This document shows, one piece after another, positions 1-8,224 of a stretch of 45,776 bases of DNA. The DNA comes from a virus: positions 1 to 45,776 of the IMG/VR virus record IMGVR_UViG_3300031379_000005; one strand, given 5' to 3'. A program made the position numbers and the translations under genes. The notes beneath the pieces were generated by a model. That model made no database searches. It saw nothing but the letters and a program-made list of their open reading frames with translations, and had not been told where the DNA came from. Position 1 is the stretch's first letter. The number at the start of each line of letters is the position of its first letter.

Positions 1-831
1 TTAACCTCTTCTAAGGTCTCTGGAAGGACTATAGGCTCTTTCTTCTCAGTCCTAGCACTAATTCCCATAGGTAACTGTAGACTGAATGGAGCAGCATTTA
101 ATCCCTCTGCACCTAGAGAGATAATCATTTGATATACTCCCCTATCATAGAATCTCTGGATACGTGTTACAATTCCCGTTACAGTATTCCCTCTAGCGTC
201 AATGGCTTCAACCCTCTCCCCTAGCTGTTGGAAACATATCCCCAACATCTCTATCCTACCACTATTAGCCATCTCCTGTACCTTATTAAGTTTCAGTGTG
301 GATAAGCTCTTAGCAAAGGTAACGATGTCAGCTATATCTGCCCACTCTTTTCCAGAACGTGCAGCTATATCAGGGATAAGGGAAGGCTCTATCTGTAAGT
401 AGGAATCTACTTCCCTACCAGAAGCGTTAATACTATCAGTATCCTCTGCTGTGCATTCTGTAGGAGTAGCTTGACGTGGAGCTACTACTGCATCCTCATC
501 ACGATAACCGTAGTAACCTTCGTATTCTTCATAATCATCGTGGTCTTCAGGTAAGTCTCTTCTATTTCCCACCAGCTTACTATCCACTACCGTAGTTGTA
601 ATGCGATTAGGAAAGGCTGCTTCCTTACTTCTGATGGTTACGTTCACTCCATGTCCACATTGATATGTAACAACTACATCATGGTAAGAAGGAACTATAT
701 ATCTAATTTGACTACTTCCTCCTGTATTTCTCTGCAGCAGGTATCCACTACCAAACTCTAACAAACTCATTATAGCATCTCTCTTGGTATTCCTAATCTC
801 TATGTAGGGCTTAACCTGATTGAGCATATTC
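1..831 (+). repeat. Left copy of a diverged direct repeat at the window ends
   Basis: Bases 1-831 align in the same orientation with 44916-45776. Long identical runs (about 114-263 and about 636-756) alternate with diverged patches and in-frame length differences. Both copies stay open on the minus strand and encode the C-terminal part of the large tail protein. The likely cause is the overlap of a circular or circularly permuted genome assembled from two strain variants. A real paralogous duplication is the alternative. Confidence 0.85.
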
Positions 832-2942
832 TCTTCTATCATATCTCCAGCATTGTACCATGTCCACCAATCAGCACCTATAAGATGTATCAATATCTGC
901 CATACACTCTGGTCATAATAGTCCTGCCACGCTACCAATCCCATCATGTCAGGATGGTTGAAGACTTCTACTCCTAATGTGGGAGTCATGTTATCTAATA
1001 TATCCCAGAAGTCCACACAGGTAAGGTTGAGGAGTTGTTTCCCTGGTTGAGACACGTAACTCTGAGATTTAACCCATAGTGGTGAGGGTATTCCCCCTCC
1101 AGGGTCAGTGGTAATGGTAATCTCCTTACCTTCAAAGTTCTTACCGTAGAGAGAACCCGAACTATCATCTAAGCTTATGTTAAATACACTACCAAATAGC
1201 CTCTCATCAGTCTCTAATCTAACTACAGCAGCATCGGTAAGGTTGGTGTCTATAATTGGAACGACTGAGGAGAGAGCTTCACATTCTCTAGGCTCATCTG
1301 GTTCAGGCTGAGTGCAGGTAGTACGGAATGTTACGTTTTCTCCCTGATACCACGTTCCTATCTCCAAGGAATGTTGTGCAATAGCTCTGTAGTGGTATCT
1401 CTGACAGGTAGTTAATCCTTTTAACATTTTACTACAAACTATCTTATCACTGTCACTTGTGGAGCATTCACTACTTGATACAGGAATAAACCAAGAATGC
1501 GTATAATCTTCATAACTATCATGTTCCTCCGTATCCCAAACAAAACCAAATAGACTTATCTCATCTCCCTCAGCAGGGTCGGGGAGTTCTGCCCACATAT
1601 TTAGATTAGCTCCATGCCAGTCAATGTTACTAGCAGGGAGAGTGTAAACCATCAGGTCTTGTTCGGTTGGTGTAAAGCTACATACAGTGCTATACCCTAA
1701 CCAAGTAACTCCGTACATATCCAATGCTACTGCTGCTGCTTGGAAATAATATGTAGCATTAGGCGTAAGACCTGTTATCTCATGTTCAAACTCCTTCTGT
1801 GCAACGCTCTCTCCAGATATATCCTCCCAATAGCTTTCCTGTTGTTCCCCTTCTTTCCACCAATAGAAACCTACATCGGTTATCTGTAAGTCTTCTCCTC
1901 CATCATCACAACTCCTCCCATCTGCATATCCCCCAAGAGTAGCAGAGGTAGAAGTTATATCTTCATCATCTATAAGACATTGCACGTAGAATTTATGGGT
2001 GGTGAACTCCTTAGTATCATTCCAGCAATGAACGTTAGCGGAGTTGGTAGCACCTGCTTGGAACTCATAGGTAGTCCCTGGTTGTATTGCACTATTGTAG
2101 GGAGTTATTTGATATTCAAAAGCTATGAGAGGAACTTGCTCACCTACGACAAGATTCTTCTCGTATGTCCCTTCCCAACTACTCTCTCCCTTCTTTCTCC
2201 ACCTGAATGACCATGCTATTATATTACCGCTATCACCATAATGTATCTTTGCTGCACCATGCAACGTGGCTGCTATGGAAGTAATATCAGTAGCATCTTC
2301 AGTAACCACTGCAAAGGGACATTCTTCTTCCTCTACTAAATCCCCCATTAGCATCAAGAACCAAGAATATGTTGTATTATGAACTACGCCATCATAGATG
2401 TAATCCATCTTACATCTGAGGCTTTCAATAGAACCAAGAATTTCTCCGTCTTCACGTGTAACCCAACAACGAACTCCTTGTGTTTTATGCCATGTTGGAG
2501 CACCATTCCCACTATAGTAATAGGCTTCTACAGTAGGAAGTAAAGGTTCAAGAGGAACTCTAGCCCAATACCAGTGTTGCTTCTCTGGATGTGCTCTCCA
2601 ATCAATATAATCATCAGCATAATCACTAATCAGAGTAGCACCACTCAAATCAACATGACGTGCTTCAGCAATATCATAGTTCTCATGTCCTCCCTTATAA
2701 GAACCATATGCTCTTACTCTAACACGGACATCATGTAAACCATCCTTTGTAGCTTGGGTATGAACTGCAATAGGAAAGACTACTTCAGTAACATTATATC
2801 CAGCAGTAAGTTGATAGTATGTTTTATCTAACAGTGTTGGGTCAGGAGCTTGGTCGTAACCTATACCACAATTACTAGCATTTGCATCACTACCAGAGTG
2901 GATACCTAATCCTACTGTGGTATGAAAAAACAGGTCAGCCAT
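1..2942 (-). CDS. Large tail/fibre protein with fibronectin-III-like modules, partial (C-terminus off the window)
   Basis: The frame is open from an ATG at 2942 to the window edge, about 980 codons with no stop. The N-terminal ~200 residues are beta-rich and Trp/Tyr-rich. Three modules follow at roughly residues 215-300, 330-410 and 434-530. Each has the pattern of a threonine/serine-rich strand (TSTSATLGG-like) ending in Y-[YE]-F-Q-A-[AG]-A, typical of fibronectin type III folds in phage tails. The last ~270 residues are the segment repeated at the right end of the window. Joining position 831 to 45776 would give a complete protein of about 1034 residues ending at 44783. It follows the HNH gene by one base and is probably a tail tip or receptor-interaction protein. 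The role is inferred from position and fold pattern. Confidence 0.75.
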   Translation of the reverse strand, partial: MADLFFHTTVGLGIHSGSDANASNCGIGYDQAPDPTLLDKTYYQLTAGYNVTEVVFPIAVHTQATKDGLHDVRVRVRAYGSYKGGHENYDIAEARHVDLSGATLISDYADDYIDWRAHPEKQHWYWARVPLEPLLPTVEAYYYSGNGAPTWHKTQGVRCWVTREDGEILGSIESLRCKMDYIYDGVVHNTTYSWFLMLMGDLVEEEECPFAVVTEDATDITSIAATLHGAAKIHYGDSGNIIAWSFRWRKKGESSWEGTYEKNLVVGEQVPLIAFEYQITPYNSAIQPGTTYEFQAGATNSANVHCWNDTKEFTTHKFYVQCLIDDEDITSTSATLGGYADGRSCDDGGEDLQITDVGFYWWKEGEQQESYWEDISGESVAQKEFEHEITGLTPNATYYFQAAAVALDMYGVTWLGYSTVCSFTPTEQDLMVYTLPASNIDWHGANLNMWAELPDPAEGDEISLFGFVWDTEEHDSYEDYTHSWFIPVSSSECSTSDSDKIVCSKMLKGLTTCQRYHYRAIAQHSLEIGTWYQGENVTFRTTCTQPEPDEPRECEALSSVVPIIDTNLTDAAVVRLETDERLFGSVFNISLDDSSGSLYGKNFEGKEITITTDPGGGIPSPLWVKSQSYVSQPGKQLLNLTCVDFWDILDNMTPTLGVEVFNHPDMMGLVAWQDYYDQSVWQILIHLIGADWWTWYNAGDMIEENMLNQVKPYIEIRNTKRDAIMSLLEFGSGYLLQRNTGGSSQIRYIVPSYHDVVVTYQCGHGVNVTIRSKEAAFPNRITTTVVDSKLVGNRRDLPEDHDDYEEYEGYYGYRDEDAVVAPRQATPTECTAEDTDSINASGREVDSYLQIEPSLIPDIAARSGKEWADIADIVTFAKSLSTLKLNKVQEMANSGRIEMLGICFQQLGERVEAIDARGNTVTGIVTRIQRFYDRGVYQMIISLGAEGLNAAPFSLQLPMGISARTEKKEPIVLPETLEEV

Positions 2943-2943
2943 A

Positions 2944-3480
2944 TTATTCCTTCACTTCAAAACCAGAGGGCTTAGTCCCTCCGTCTTCGTGATTCTCTTT
3001 CCTTTTTACCCATTGACAGTTCATACATAAGGTCTGATACCCCTCTGGATAACCTAAGTTCTTCAACCTACGATATAAGGCAACTCCCGTAAGCTCTCCT
3101 AAATCCCTAAGAGCCTTACCATCCCCCTTGATATGGTCTATTGATAGTGCTCTTATATCATTATAACCGCAGCGAACACAAGCTAGTTCTCCCTTGCCAT
3201 AGTATGTTAGGGTCTCAATTCTCACTTGTTGGTTCATTTGATTTTGATGTTCCCTATTCTTTTCCCTGCTTCGCTTGCAGTATTCAAGTATTTTTTCCCT
3301 GTTTTTTATTCTATAAGCAATAAATTTATCTTTGTTCTTATGATAGTACTCTTGCCTTTTCCTATTGGCTTCCTCTTTATGCTCTTGATGGTATAGTTGT
3401 CTTCTTCTGTTAATTTCATCTCTATTTCTCTGACGATATTGACGAGCAGATTCTCTATTGGCTTCTTTGGTTGTCATCAA
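2944..3480 (-). CDS. HNH homing-type endonuclease
   Basis: 178 residues. The N-terminal ~90 residues are Arg/Lys/Glu-rich and helical, a likely DNA-binding region. The C-terminal half holds an HNH/zinc-finger core: C-V-R-C, then the H-bearing strand LSIDHIKGDG, then LCMNC close to the end. This is the beta-beta-alpha-metal nuclease fold of free-standing phage homing endonucleases. It is related to the HNH protein at 21500-21985 in both halves. It sits inside the late tail cassette between two structural genes and overlaps the upstream gene by 4 bases, so it is probably an intruding mobile gene that is not needed for virion assembly. Confidence 0.88.
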   Translation of the reverse strand: MMTTKEANRESARQYRQRNRDEINRRRQLYHQEHKEEANRKRQEYYHKNKDKFIAYRIKNREKILEYCKRSREKNREHQNQMNQQVRIETLTYYGKGELACVRCGYNDIRALSIDHIKGDGKALRDLGELTGVALYRRLKNLGYPEGYQTLCMNCQWVKRKENHEDGGTKPSGFEVKE

Positions 3481-3788
3481 GACTTGACCTCGAATCCATC
3501 AAAGCAAATACATACATCGTTCTCAGCTACATACTTCACTCTCCACCAACCAGCAGTACCATCACTAGGGATGGAATATGTTTGCTTGTATACCCCTGTG
3601 GATACATTATCCATAGATGTAGCTTCCTGTTCCTCTTCACCATCAGGGTCGTATATGGTAGCTTTGGGATAGTTGTCAGTTAGGTCTGTTAAGTCCCACT
3701 CCTTAGTAGTGAAGTTCCACTCATAACAGTCACACTCTAACTGAATGCTCTCTCCTTTCTCAAAACGTCTAGTCTTTAATTGCGTCAT
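3477..3788 (-). CDS. Small beta-rich tail/baseplate-associated protein
   Basis: 103 residues, acidic and beta-rich, with the pattern of an Ig-like or BppU-like domain: a start such as RFEKGESI, a central ATIYDPDG turn, and a later W-W-R-V-K-Y-V strand. It is translated with its neighbours (2 bases from 3790, 4-base overlap with the HNH gene). Tail assignment rests on position and fold appearance. No motif fixes a function. Confidence 0.6.
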   Translation of the reverse strand: MTQLKTRRFEKGESIQLECDCYEWNFTTKEWDLTDLTDNYPKATIYDPDGEEEQEATSMDNVSTGVYKQTYSIPSDGTAGWWRVKYVAENDVCICFDGFEVKS

Positions 3789-3789
3789 G

Positions 3790-4140
3790 TTAGCCTCCTC
3801 TCATACTGGTATGAAATTCATATAGTCCCCTTACCACAGGGGACATCTCATATAATCCTCTTATAACACTATTCATAACATATAAGGGTCTTACTGTGCT
3901 AGTTATTTTACAAGACTGTTCCTTCTTTACAGTAACAGTATCAACACCTTCTCCAGTGTCAGATACATCCCCTAATGTGGAGTCAGTTGAGATGTCCTCT
4001 GCAACCCCTATCATCTCTCTCAGTAGGGTATCAATTAGTAAGTTCAATGCTTCAGAGCCTCCTCCTACATCAGATATTTCAGTCCCTTTGATAAGAGCTT
4101 CTACTCCTGCACCTGTATCTGTAACAGTCTCATCTGCCAT
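3790..4140 (-). CDS. Short tail protein, duplicate of the C-terminus of the next gene upstream
   Basis: 116 residues that match the last ~110 residues of the 4142-5257 product. Both have an S-E-A/D-E-V-L-L-I-D-T/V-LLREMIGV segment, a DT-V-TV-K/E-K linker, and a tail of short repeats built on V/I-R-x-L-Y. It is separated from its parent gene by one base, so it looks like a tandem partial duplication. Repeated R-x-LY units suggest a repetitive surface or fibre tip. Function unknown. Confidence 0.6.
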   Translation of the reverse strand: MADETVTDTGAGVEALIKGTEISDVGGGSEALNLLIDTLLREMIGVAEDISTDSTLGDVSDTGEGVDTVTVKKEQSCKITSTVRPLYVMNSVIRGLYEMSPVVRGLYEFHTSMRGG

Positions 4141-4141
4141 G

Positions 4142-5257
4142 TTATCCTTCCCTCACATGAGTCTTCATCTTATATAGTTCCCTTATAATAGAACTTACCT
4201 TATACCTTTCTCTTATAATAGATATTATATTATATAATGGTCTTACATCACTAACCATTCTATACACTTGTGACTTCTCTACTGTAACGCTATCAGTGCC
4301 AATACCAGATTCACTCACAGCTTCAGGAGTCTCATCTATTGTTATTCCCTCTAACACTCCTATCATCTCCCGTAGTAGCACATCAATGAGTAGGGAGACT
4401 TCATCAGAACCAACTCCAGTGTCAGAGGTAGTAAGTAACAGCCAAGCTATTAACGGTTCATCACTTAACTCAATACCATCGGTTCTCAATACTGAAGCAA
4501 GCATCTCAGCCAAGGATGTGTCATCAAGTGCGATACCATCAGTCCTTAACAGATTAGATAACATAGTAACCAGCGAAGCATCGCTTAACTTCACTCCGTC
4601 AGTTCTTAGAGCAGTCATTGTCCCTAACTCAGAAGGGGAATCTCCTGATACTAAGCCATCTGTTCTGGAGACAGGGGCAAGCATTGAAACTCCGCCTGTT
4701 GGGATTGCTGCGTAAGTATATTTGTAAGGTAAATCTTCATTTGTATGGTCATGCCAACTACCGCTATAGTAATCTTGATGATATTCATCACCCTTTACAT
4801 CTGATTGCTGAAGGGCTACCTTTGGCACTCCCCAAGTGCAAACAATAGCATCACCTTCACAACTAAGCCTGACTTCTTCATTGATATTTACAGGGTTATC
4901 AAATATTACTTCTAACCATGCGGCTGTAATAGCAGGAAGATCTCCAGCATTACCCCAATCCTTTTCAACAATGACGCTATCATTTGATGTCCGCCTGATT
5001 TTGAAACTTATTGTTCCACTAGGTGAACTTACACGATAAAGCGGAAAGCTTAACTTAGTAACTATACGATTTGGGATGGTCAGCTTTTGGGCATACCGCT
5101 GAACGGTATTAGAACACATACTGCCCCAATAATCATAAGCCGTTTGTTCTTCAGTTCCTCCTGCCTCACTATCCCCAAGTTTGATGCCATCAGTGAGGGA
5201 GAGGTAAAGGTCTGTTTGAAAAGCATCATTCTGGAAAGCATCAACCTTGAAAGCCAT
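4142..5257 (-). CDS. Tail/fibre protein with internal TDGI repeats
   Basis: 371 residues. It starts MAFKVDAFQNDAFQTD, a beginning common in phage tail proteins. A beta-sandwich-like domain (about 60-180, with Trp-rich strands) is followed by four roughly 20-residue repeats of R-T-D-G-[IV]-x-L-S-D-x-S-L-x-x-M-L (about 195-280). The C-terminal region of V/I-R-x-L-Y repeats is copied as the separate downstream gene 3790-4140. It probably forms an elongated fibre or a host-contact surface. Role inferred from composition and position. Confidence 0.65.
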   Translation of the reverse strand: MAFKVDAFQNDAFQTDLYLSLTDGIKLGDSEAGGTEEQTAYDYWGSMCSNTVQRYAQKLTIPNRIVTKLSFPLYRVSSPSGTISFKIRRTSNDSVIVEKDWGNAGDLPAITAAWLEVIFDNPVNINEEVRLSCEGDAIVCTWGVPKVALQQSDVKGDEYHQDYYSGSWHDHTNEDLPYKYTYAAIPTGGVSMLAPVSRTDGLVSGDSPSELGTMTALRTDGVKLSDASLVTMLSNLLRTDGIALDDTSLAEMLASVLRTDGIELSDEPLIAWLLLTTSDTGVGSDEVSLLIDVLLREMIGVLEGITIDETPEAVSESGIGTDSVTVEKSQVYRMVSDVRPLYNIISIIRERYKVSSIIRELYKMKTHVREG

Positions 5258-5300
5258 TTAACCTCTCTGTGCTAAACAGTGTGCTCATTTCATTCACTAC

Positions 5301-5870
5301 TTATCCCAATTTGAAGATTGCCAGGAAGTTCTGTGAGGGATATTGGGACAAATTCTTTGAACTGCCAGAATCTTGACGGACTCTCGCTGTAAAGTGGCTA
5401 CCTGCTGCAGCGTATGTTATTGCTGCCCCTGTGGCTATTAAGTTTGTGGCTTTGGAAGCCAGAATCCTACCATCACCGATAGCGTTACCATCAAGCTGTA
5501 TTTCAATTATGACTTCAGTACCGTCGGGGACTGAATAGATTGAAGCACCACTCAGTACAAGGTATGTGCCAGATGCCTTGATAGTTATTCTGTTATTCGC
5601 TAAATCGGATTCATCCTGAATATCATAAGCATCGCTATTGAATTGGACGACAGTCCAAGTGGCATTTGCGACAGCCTGCTCTACATCTGATTCTATCCTG
5701 CAAGATGACTGCTTTGCCAGGGTAAGAATACCGTCAGCATCAAGCACGAAATTACCAGTAATTTCAATAGGTAACTCTAACGTGTGATTTGCGTTCCAAT
5801 TACTAGGACGGACAAGAGTGGCATCCTCTCCATCTTCTTTTTCGCTTTCAAAAGTATGTTTAATAGGCAT
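5301..5870 (-). CDS. Tail fibre protein with C1q/jelly-roll-like C-terminal domain
   Basis: 189 residues. The N-terminus (TFESEKEDGEDATLVRPSNW, then a short NANH) matches a conserved attachment motif of phage tail fibres. After about residue 60 the sequence has the strand pattern of a C1q/TNF-like jelly roll: a WTVVQF strand, an IKASGTYLV strand and a C-terminal NFLAIFKLG strand. Such domains trimerise at receptor-binding tips. It is the best candidate for a host-recognition fibre in this window. Recognition specificity cannot be read. Confidence 0.7.
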   Translation of the reverse strand: MPIKHTFESEKEDGEDATLVRPSNWNANHTLELPIEITGNFVLDADGILTLAKQSSCRIESDVEQAVANATWTVVQFNSDAYDIQDESDLANNRITIKASGTYLVLSGASIYSVPDGTEVIIEIQLDGNAIGDGRILASKATNLIATGAAITYAAAGSHFTARVRQDSGSSKNLSQYPSQNFLAIFKLG

Positions 5871-5873
5871 TTA

Positions 5874-6398
5874 TCACCCCGCATCTGCACTGGTTAAAGT
5901 GTAAGTTAAGTTGACTACATTGCCGTCAATTACAGGCTGAGCAGTAGCAAACTTGCCAGCACATAACAGAGTTCCGCCACCTGCGGTATTGCTCTTGACT
6001 GTGGGATCACTTCCACCGCCTACTAAAGCAGCACCATAGAATGTCTTTGTGGCACTTGCGGTAAATACTGCCTTGTTTGCTGAGTTGGTGATAGATTGAG
6101 AACTTGCAGCAGCTTCTTCATATTCAGGTCTGGTAGCCTCATCATAGGCTTCTGTCTCTGTATATTCTGGAACTGCGTATGTCTCGTCTCCGTCTGGCGT
6201 GAAGTTATCTTCAAATATCACGCAATACCATGTCGTAATTTGAGTAGCTGCATGTAAATAGACATTTAGGACTGAATCCAAGCCTTGGTCAGTGATAATG
6301 TTCTCGCACCGACTCCTGGAGATTACTTTGCCTCCCTTCTTGTCTAATACTTCAATCTCCCAGACACCCCTGAATTTAGCTCCTGATTTTGTTTCCAT
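5874..6398 (-). CDS. Tail-associated structural protein
   Basis: 174 residues. The N-terminal half has the pattern C-x-N-x-I-T-D-Q-G-L-D-x-V-L, found at the start of many phage tail or appendage proteins. The C-terminal half is beta-rich and Ala/Thr-rich, ending in a NLTYTLTSADAG strand. A related N-I-x-x-G-L/I-D core occurs in the neighbour 6422-7102, so the two may share a fold. No enzymatic motif is visible. Confidence 0.6.
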   Translation of the reverse strand: METKSGAKFRGVWEIEVLDKKGGKVISRSRCENIITDQGLDSVLNVYLHAATQITTWYCVIFEDNFTPDGDETYAVPEYTETEAYDEATRPEYEEAAASSQSITNSANKAVFTASATKTFYGAALVGGGSDPTVKSNTAGGGTLLCAGKFATAQPVIDGNVVNLTYTLTSADAG

Positions 6399-6421
6399 TA
6401 TTACCCCTTATATAATAAGTA

Positions 6422-7102
6422 TTAACTTAGTGTTATTTCGAGGGTTATTGTCCAGACTTGACCTGATGCCTTAGTCCCCTGAGCAGATACCTTCCTGTTC
6501 ATGTGGGTATCAGTATATACTTGGTCAGCTAGGGTATCACCATTAACTACAGCGAACTCTCCCCAAGCATAGTTACCCTCCCCACTAGCAAAACTAGATT
6601 TGAAGGACATCTTCTGGGAAGTGTGAGTAGGGTATCCATCCTCCATTCCCTTCACTAGCTGGTTAGCACCATTGCAATGTGTCTGTGCAGCAGCAGCAGC
6701 TTGAGTATGGGTAGTCCAGGTTACTGTGTTATCCTCAGTGGTATCTCCCTCATCGGTATTCCATGTAGGTTCAGTAGAGTCAGAAGTACCAGCAATGGTA
6801 CATTCATATATGTTACTATCTGTCTCAGGAGTATCCTTGACTCTATCCCCCTTGGAGTATGCAGTATCCTTTACCCAAATGTCTGCTTCGTTATCACCTA
6901 CGCATATATAAGCATTGGAGTTATCCCAACCCTGTCCACCAGCAGCACATATCAGGTCTTCCATGAGGTCAATGCCAGCATTAAGTAGACAGTTATCAAA
7001 GAAAGTAGTTGTTAAGAATGAGGGTTTACCTAATAGTTGGTCTTCTTTACTAAGCCATCTTTCTACTATCCATTTAACGTTCCAGTTAGCTTTTTCTAAC
7101 AT
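6422..7102 (-). CDS. Tail-associated protein with carbohydrate-binding-like insert
   Basis: 226 residues. The central part (about 75-130) has the pattern W-x-x-D-T-x-Y-x-x-G-D-x-V then Y-E-C and E-P-T-W, as in carbohydrate-binding modules of the CBM5/12 type inserted in phage tail proteins. The flanks match the neighbouring 174-residue protein in pattern. It probably helps bind host surface sugars. It overlaps the small membrane-protein gene by one base. Confidence 0.6.
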   Translation of the reverse strand: MLEKANWNVKWIVERWLSKEDQLLGKPSFLTTTFFDNCLLNAGIDLMEDLICAAGGQGWDNSNAYICVGDNEADIWVKDTAYSKGDRVKDTPETDSNIYECTIAGTSDSTEPTWNTDEGDTTEDNTVTWTTHTQAAAAAQTHCNGANQLVKGMEDGYPTHTSQKMSFKSSFASGEGNYAWGEFAVVNGDTLADQVYTDTHMNRKVSAQGTKASGQVWTITLEITLS

Positions 7103-7293
7103 TAGTTCCCTCCAGACTCTTTCTCAACTTTCTTAGCTTTAATTCTGTACCCAGCGTATCCACTTACCAGCCCTGTCATAGCTGCTATACTCCCTGCTAG
7201 AATCTTTCCATCCATTCCAAGGTACATAGCATACCACTCAAGAACACCTATAATACATACTGTAACTATGATAGCTTTTACAATACCTTCCAT
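7102..7293 (-). CDS. Small two-helix membrane protein, holin candidate
   Basis: 63 residues with two hydrophobic segments (about 5-22 and 31-48) and a basic tail ending KAKKVEKESGGN. Size and topology fit a small phage holin. It lies among late genes together with another one-helix membrane protein (7278-7490), overlapping it by 16 bases. No endolysin is recognisable nearby, so the lysis role is a guess from topology only. Confidence 0.5.
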   Translation of the reverse strand: MEGIVKAIIVTVCIIGVLEWYAMYLGMDGKILAGSIAAMTGLVSGYAGYRIKAKKVEKESGGN

Positions 7294-7490
7294 AGTATCA
7301 ATCCTCCTATTACTAATAGTCCTATGAAGCTACCTCTTCCTAGTCCATAGTACCAGAAATCTTCCATCACCATGTTCTTGAGGTCTTCATTCTTTTGCCA
7401 TATCTTCTGTCCAGTGAGCCAAGACCAGAACCCTACTAAGAAGGTGTGTACCTCCTCTGGAGTGTTCAGGAACTCTTCAAGATTAAACAT
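7278..7490 (-). CDS. Small membrane protein of the late region
   Basis: 70 residues: an amphipathic, Trp-rich N-terminal half and one C-terminal transmembrane segment (about 50-69, SFIGLLVIGGLILWKVL). It overlaps both neighbours, which suggests coupled translation. It could be a lysis accessory protein or a virion membrane-contact protein. Function not recognised. Confidence 0.5.
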   Translation of the reverse strand: MFNLEEFLNTPEEVHTFLVGFWSWLTGQKIWQKNEDLKNMVMEDFWYYGLGRGSFIGLLVIGGLILWKVL

Positions 7491-7651
7491 CCTTCTACTA
7501 CTTGTATAGCTCCTCTCTCAACAGTGCTACTCTCTTCAAGAGAATACGGTTGTTTGCTACCAGTTGATTCATAGTCTGGACTAACTCCAGATACTTCTTC
7601 TTGGGTAATATTTTTAGGGGAAATGACAACCGTATCGTGTGAGTCTATCAT
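7466..7651 (-). CDS. Short hypothetical late protein
   Basis: 61 residues, polar, with many Ser and Glu. The ATG at 7651 follows a good AAGGAGAG site and an AT-rich promoter-like element (7655-7700). It overlaps the next gene by 25 bases. No recognisable domain. Confidence 0.5.
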   Translation of the reverse strand: MIDSHDTVVISPKNITQEEVSGVSPDYESTGSKQPYSLEESSTVERGAIQVVEGCLILKSS

Positions 7652-7654
7652 AAT

Positions 7655-7700
7655 ACTCTCCTTATATTATATATTATATAATATATGTTATAAGCTAATC
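7655..7700 (-). promoter_or_regulatory. AT-rich promoter-like element, second copy at 39107-39145
   Basis: On the minus strand this reads TTAGCTTATAACATATA, then a long TA-repeat, then ATAAGGAGAG just before the ATG at 7651. Almost the same sequence precedes tRNA-Tyr on the plus strand at 39107-39145. A related one carries the promoter at 44757-44786. It contains TATAAT-like hexamers but no strong TTGACA (TTGTGA at best). It may be a promoter with a regulator half-site. Confidence 0.45.
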
Positions 7701-8021
7701 ACAACCTACTACTTCAATAGTTGCCTCAGCACCTACTCCAGCATTGGCAGTAACCTTCACATATCTTATCCCACCGATGTTAAGAACAAAAGCCTTACTC
7801 TCCGTAAGAACTATATCAGCAGTAGTTCCATCATCTTGAACTATCTGTAAAGTTGCAAATGTGACGTTATCAAAAGAAACCTGAACTGTAACGCTAACAG
7901 CAGTTGTCATATCAGGGACTCTCACTACTAAGTTCTTATAGGGAGCACCTAAGTCTGCAACTGCACTGACAGTCTCACCATTAGCTATAACTGCATCTGT
8001 AATTGGACTACATAAATTCAT
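7695..8021 (-). CDS. Small beta-rich structural protein
   Basis: 108 residues with a regular beta pattern (VQVSFDNVTFATLQIV, GIRYVKVTANAGVGAEATIEV), as in phage decoration or tail-completion proteins. Ser/Thr/Val-rich with no catalytic residues. It lies between the capsid and tail sections and is probably a virion component. Confidence 0.55.
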   Translation of the reverse strand: MNLCSPITDAVIANGETVSAVADLGAPYKNLVVRVPDMTTAVSVTVQVSFDNVTFATLQIVQDDGTTADIVLTESKAFVLNIGGIRYVKVTANAGVGAEATIEVVGCD

Positions 8022-8023
8022 TC

Positions 8024-8224
8024 CTATTTACCTCCAAAAGCTTCATTCAAACCTAAGTTCATATTAGATTTCTTAGTCTTATCTCTTACATAATTATATA
8101 CTATAGCCTTACACTCGTCTGGTTCTTTACCCTCTCTAATACATTGAGCAATGGACTCACTCCTCTTTGCCTTAATATCTTCAGGTGAGCTATCAGGTGT
8201 TAAGCTTTCAACTGACAGTGGCAT
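8024..8224 (-). CDS. Small hypothetical late protein
   Basis: 66 residues. The centre resembles a short helical unit found in small phage proteins (E-x-I-A-Q-C-I-R-E-G-K-E-P-D-E-C-K-A-I). Two cysteines sit 11 residues apart. The N-terminus overlaps the LicD-like gene by 17 bases. Function not recognised. Confidence 0.5.
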   Translation of the reverse strand: MPLSVESLTPDSSPEDIKAKRSESIAQCIREGKEPDECKAIVYNYVRDKTKKSNMNLGLNEAFGGK

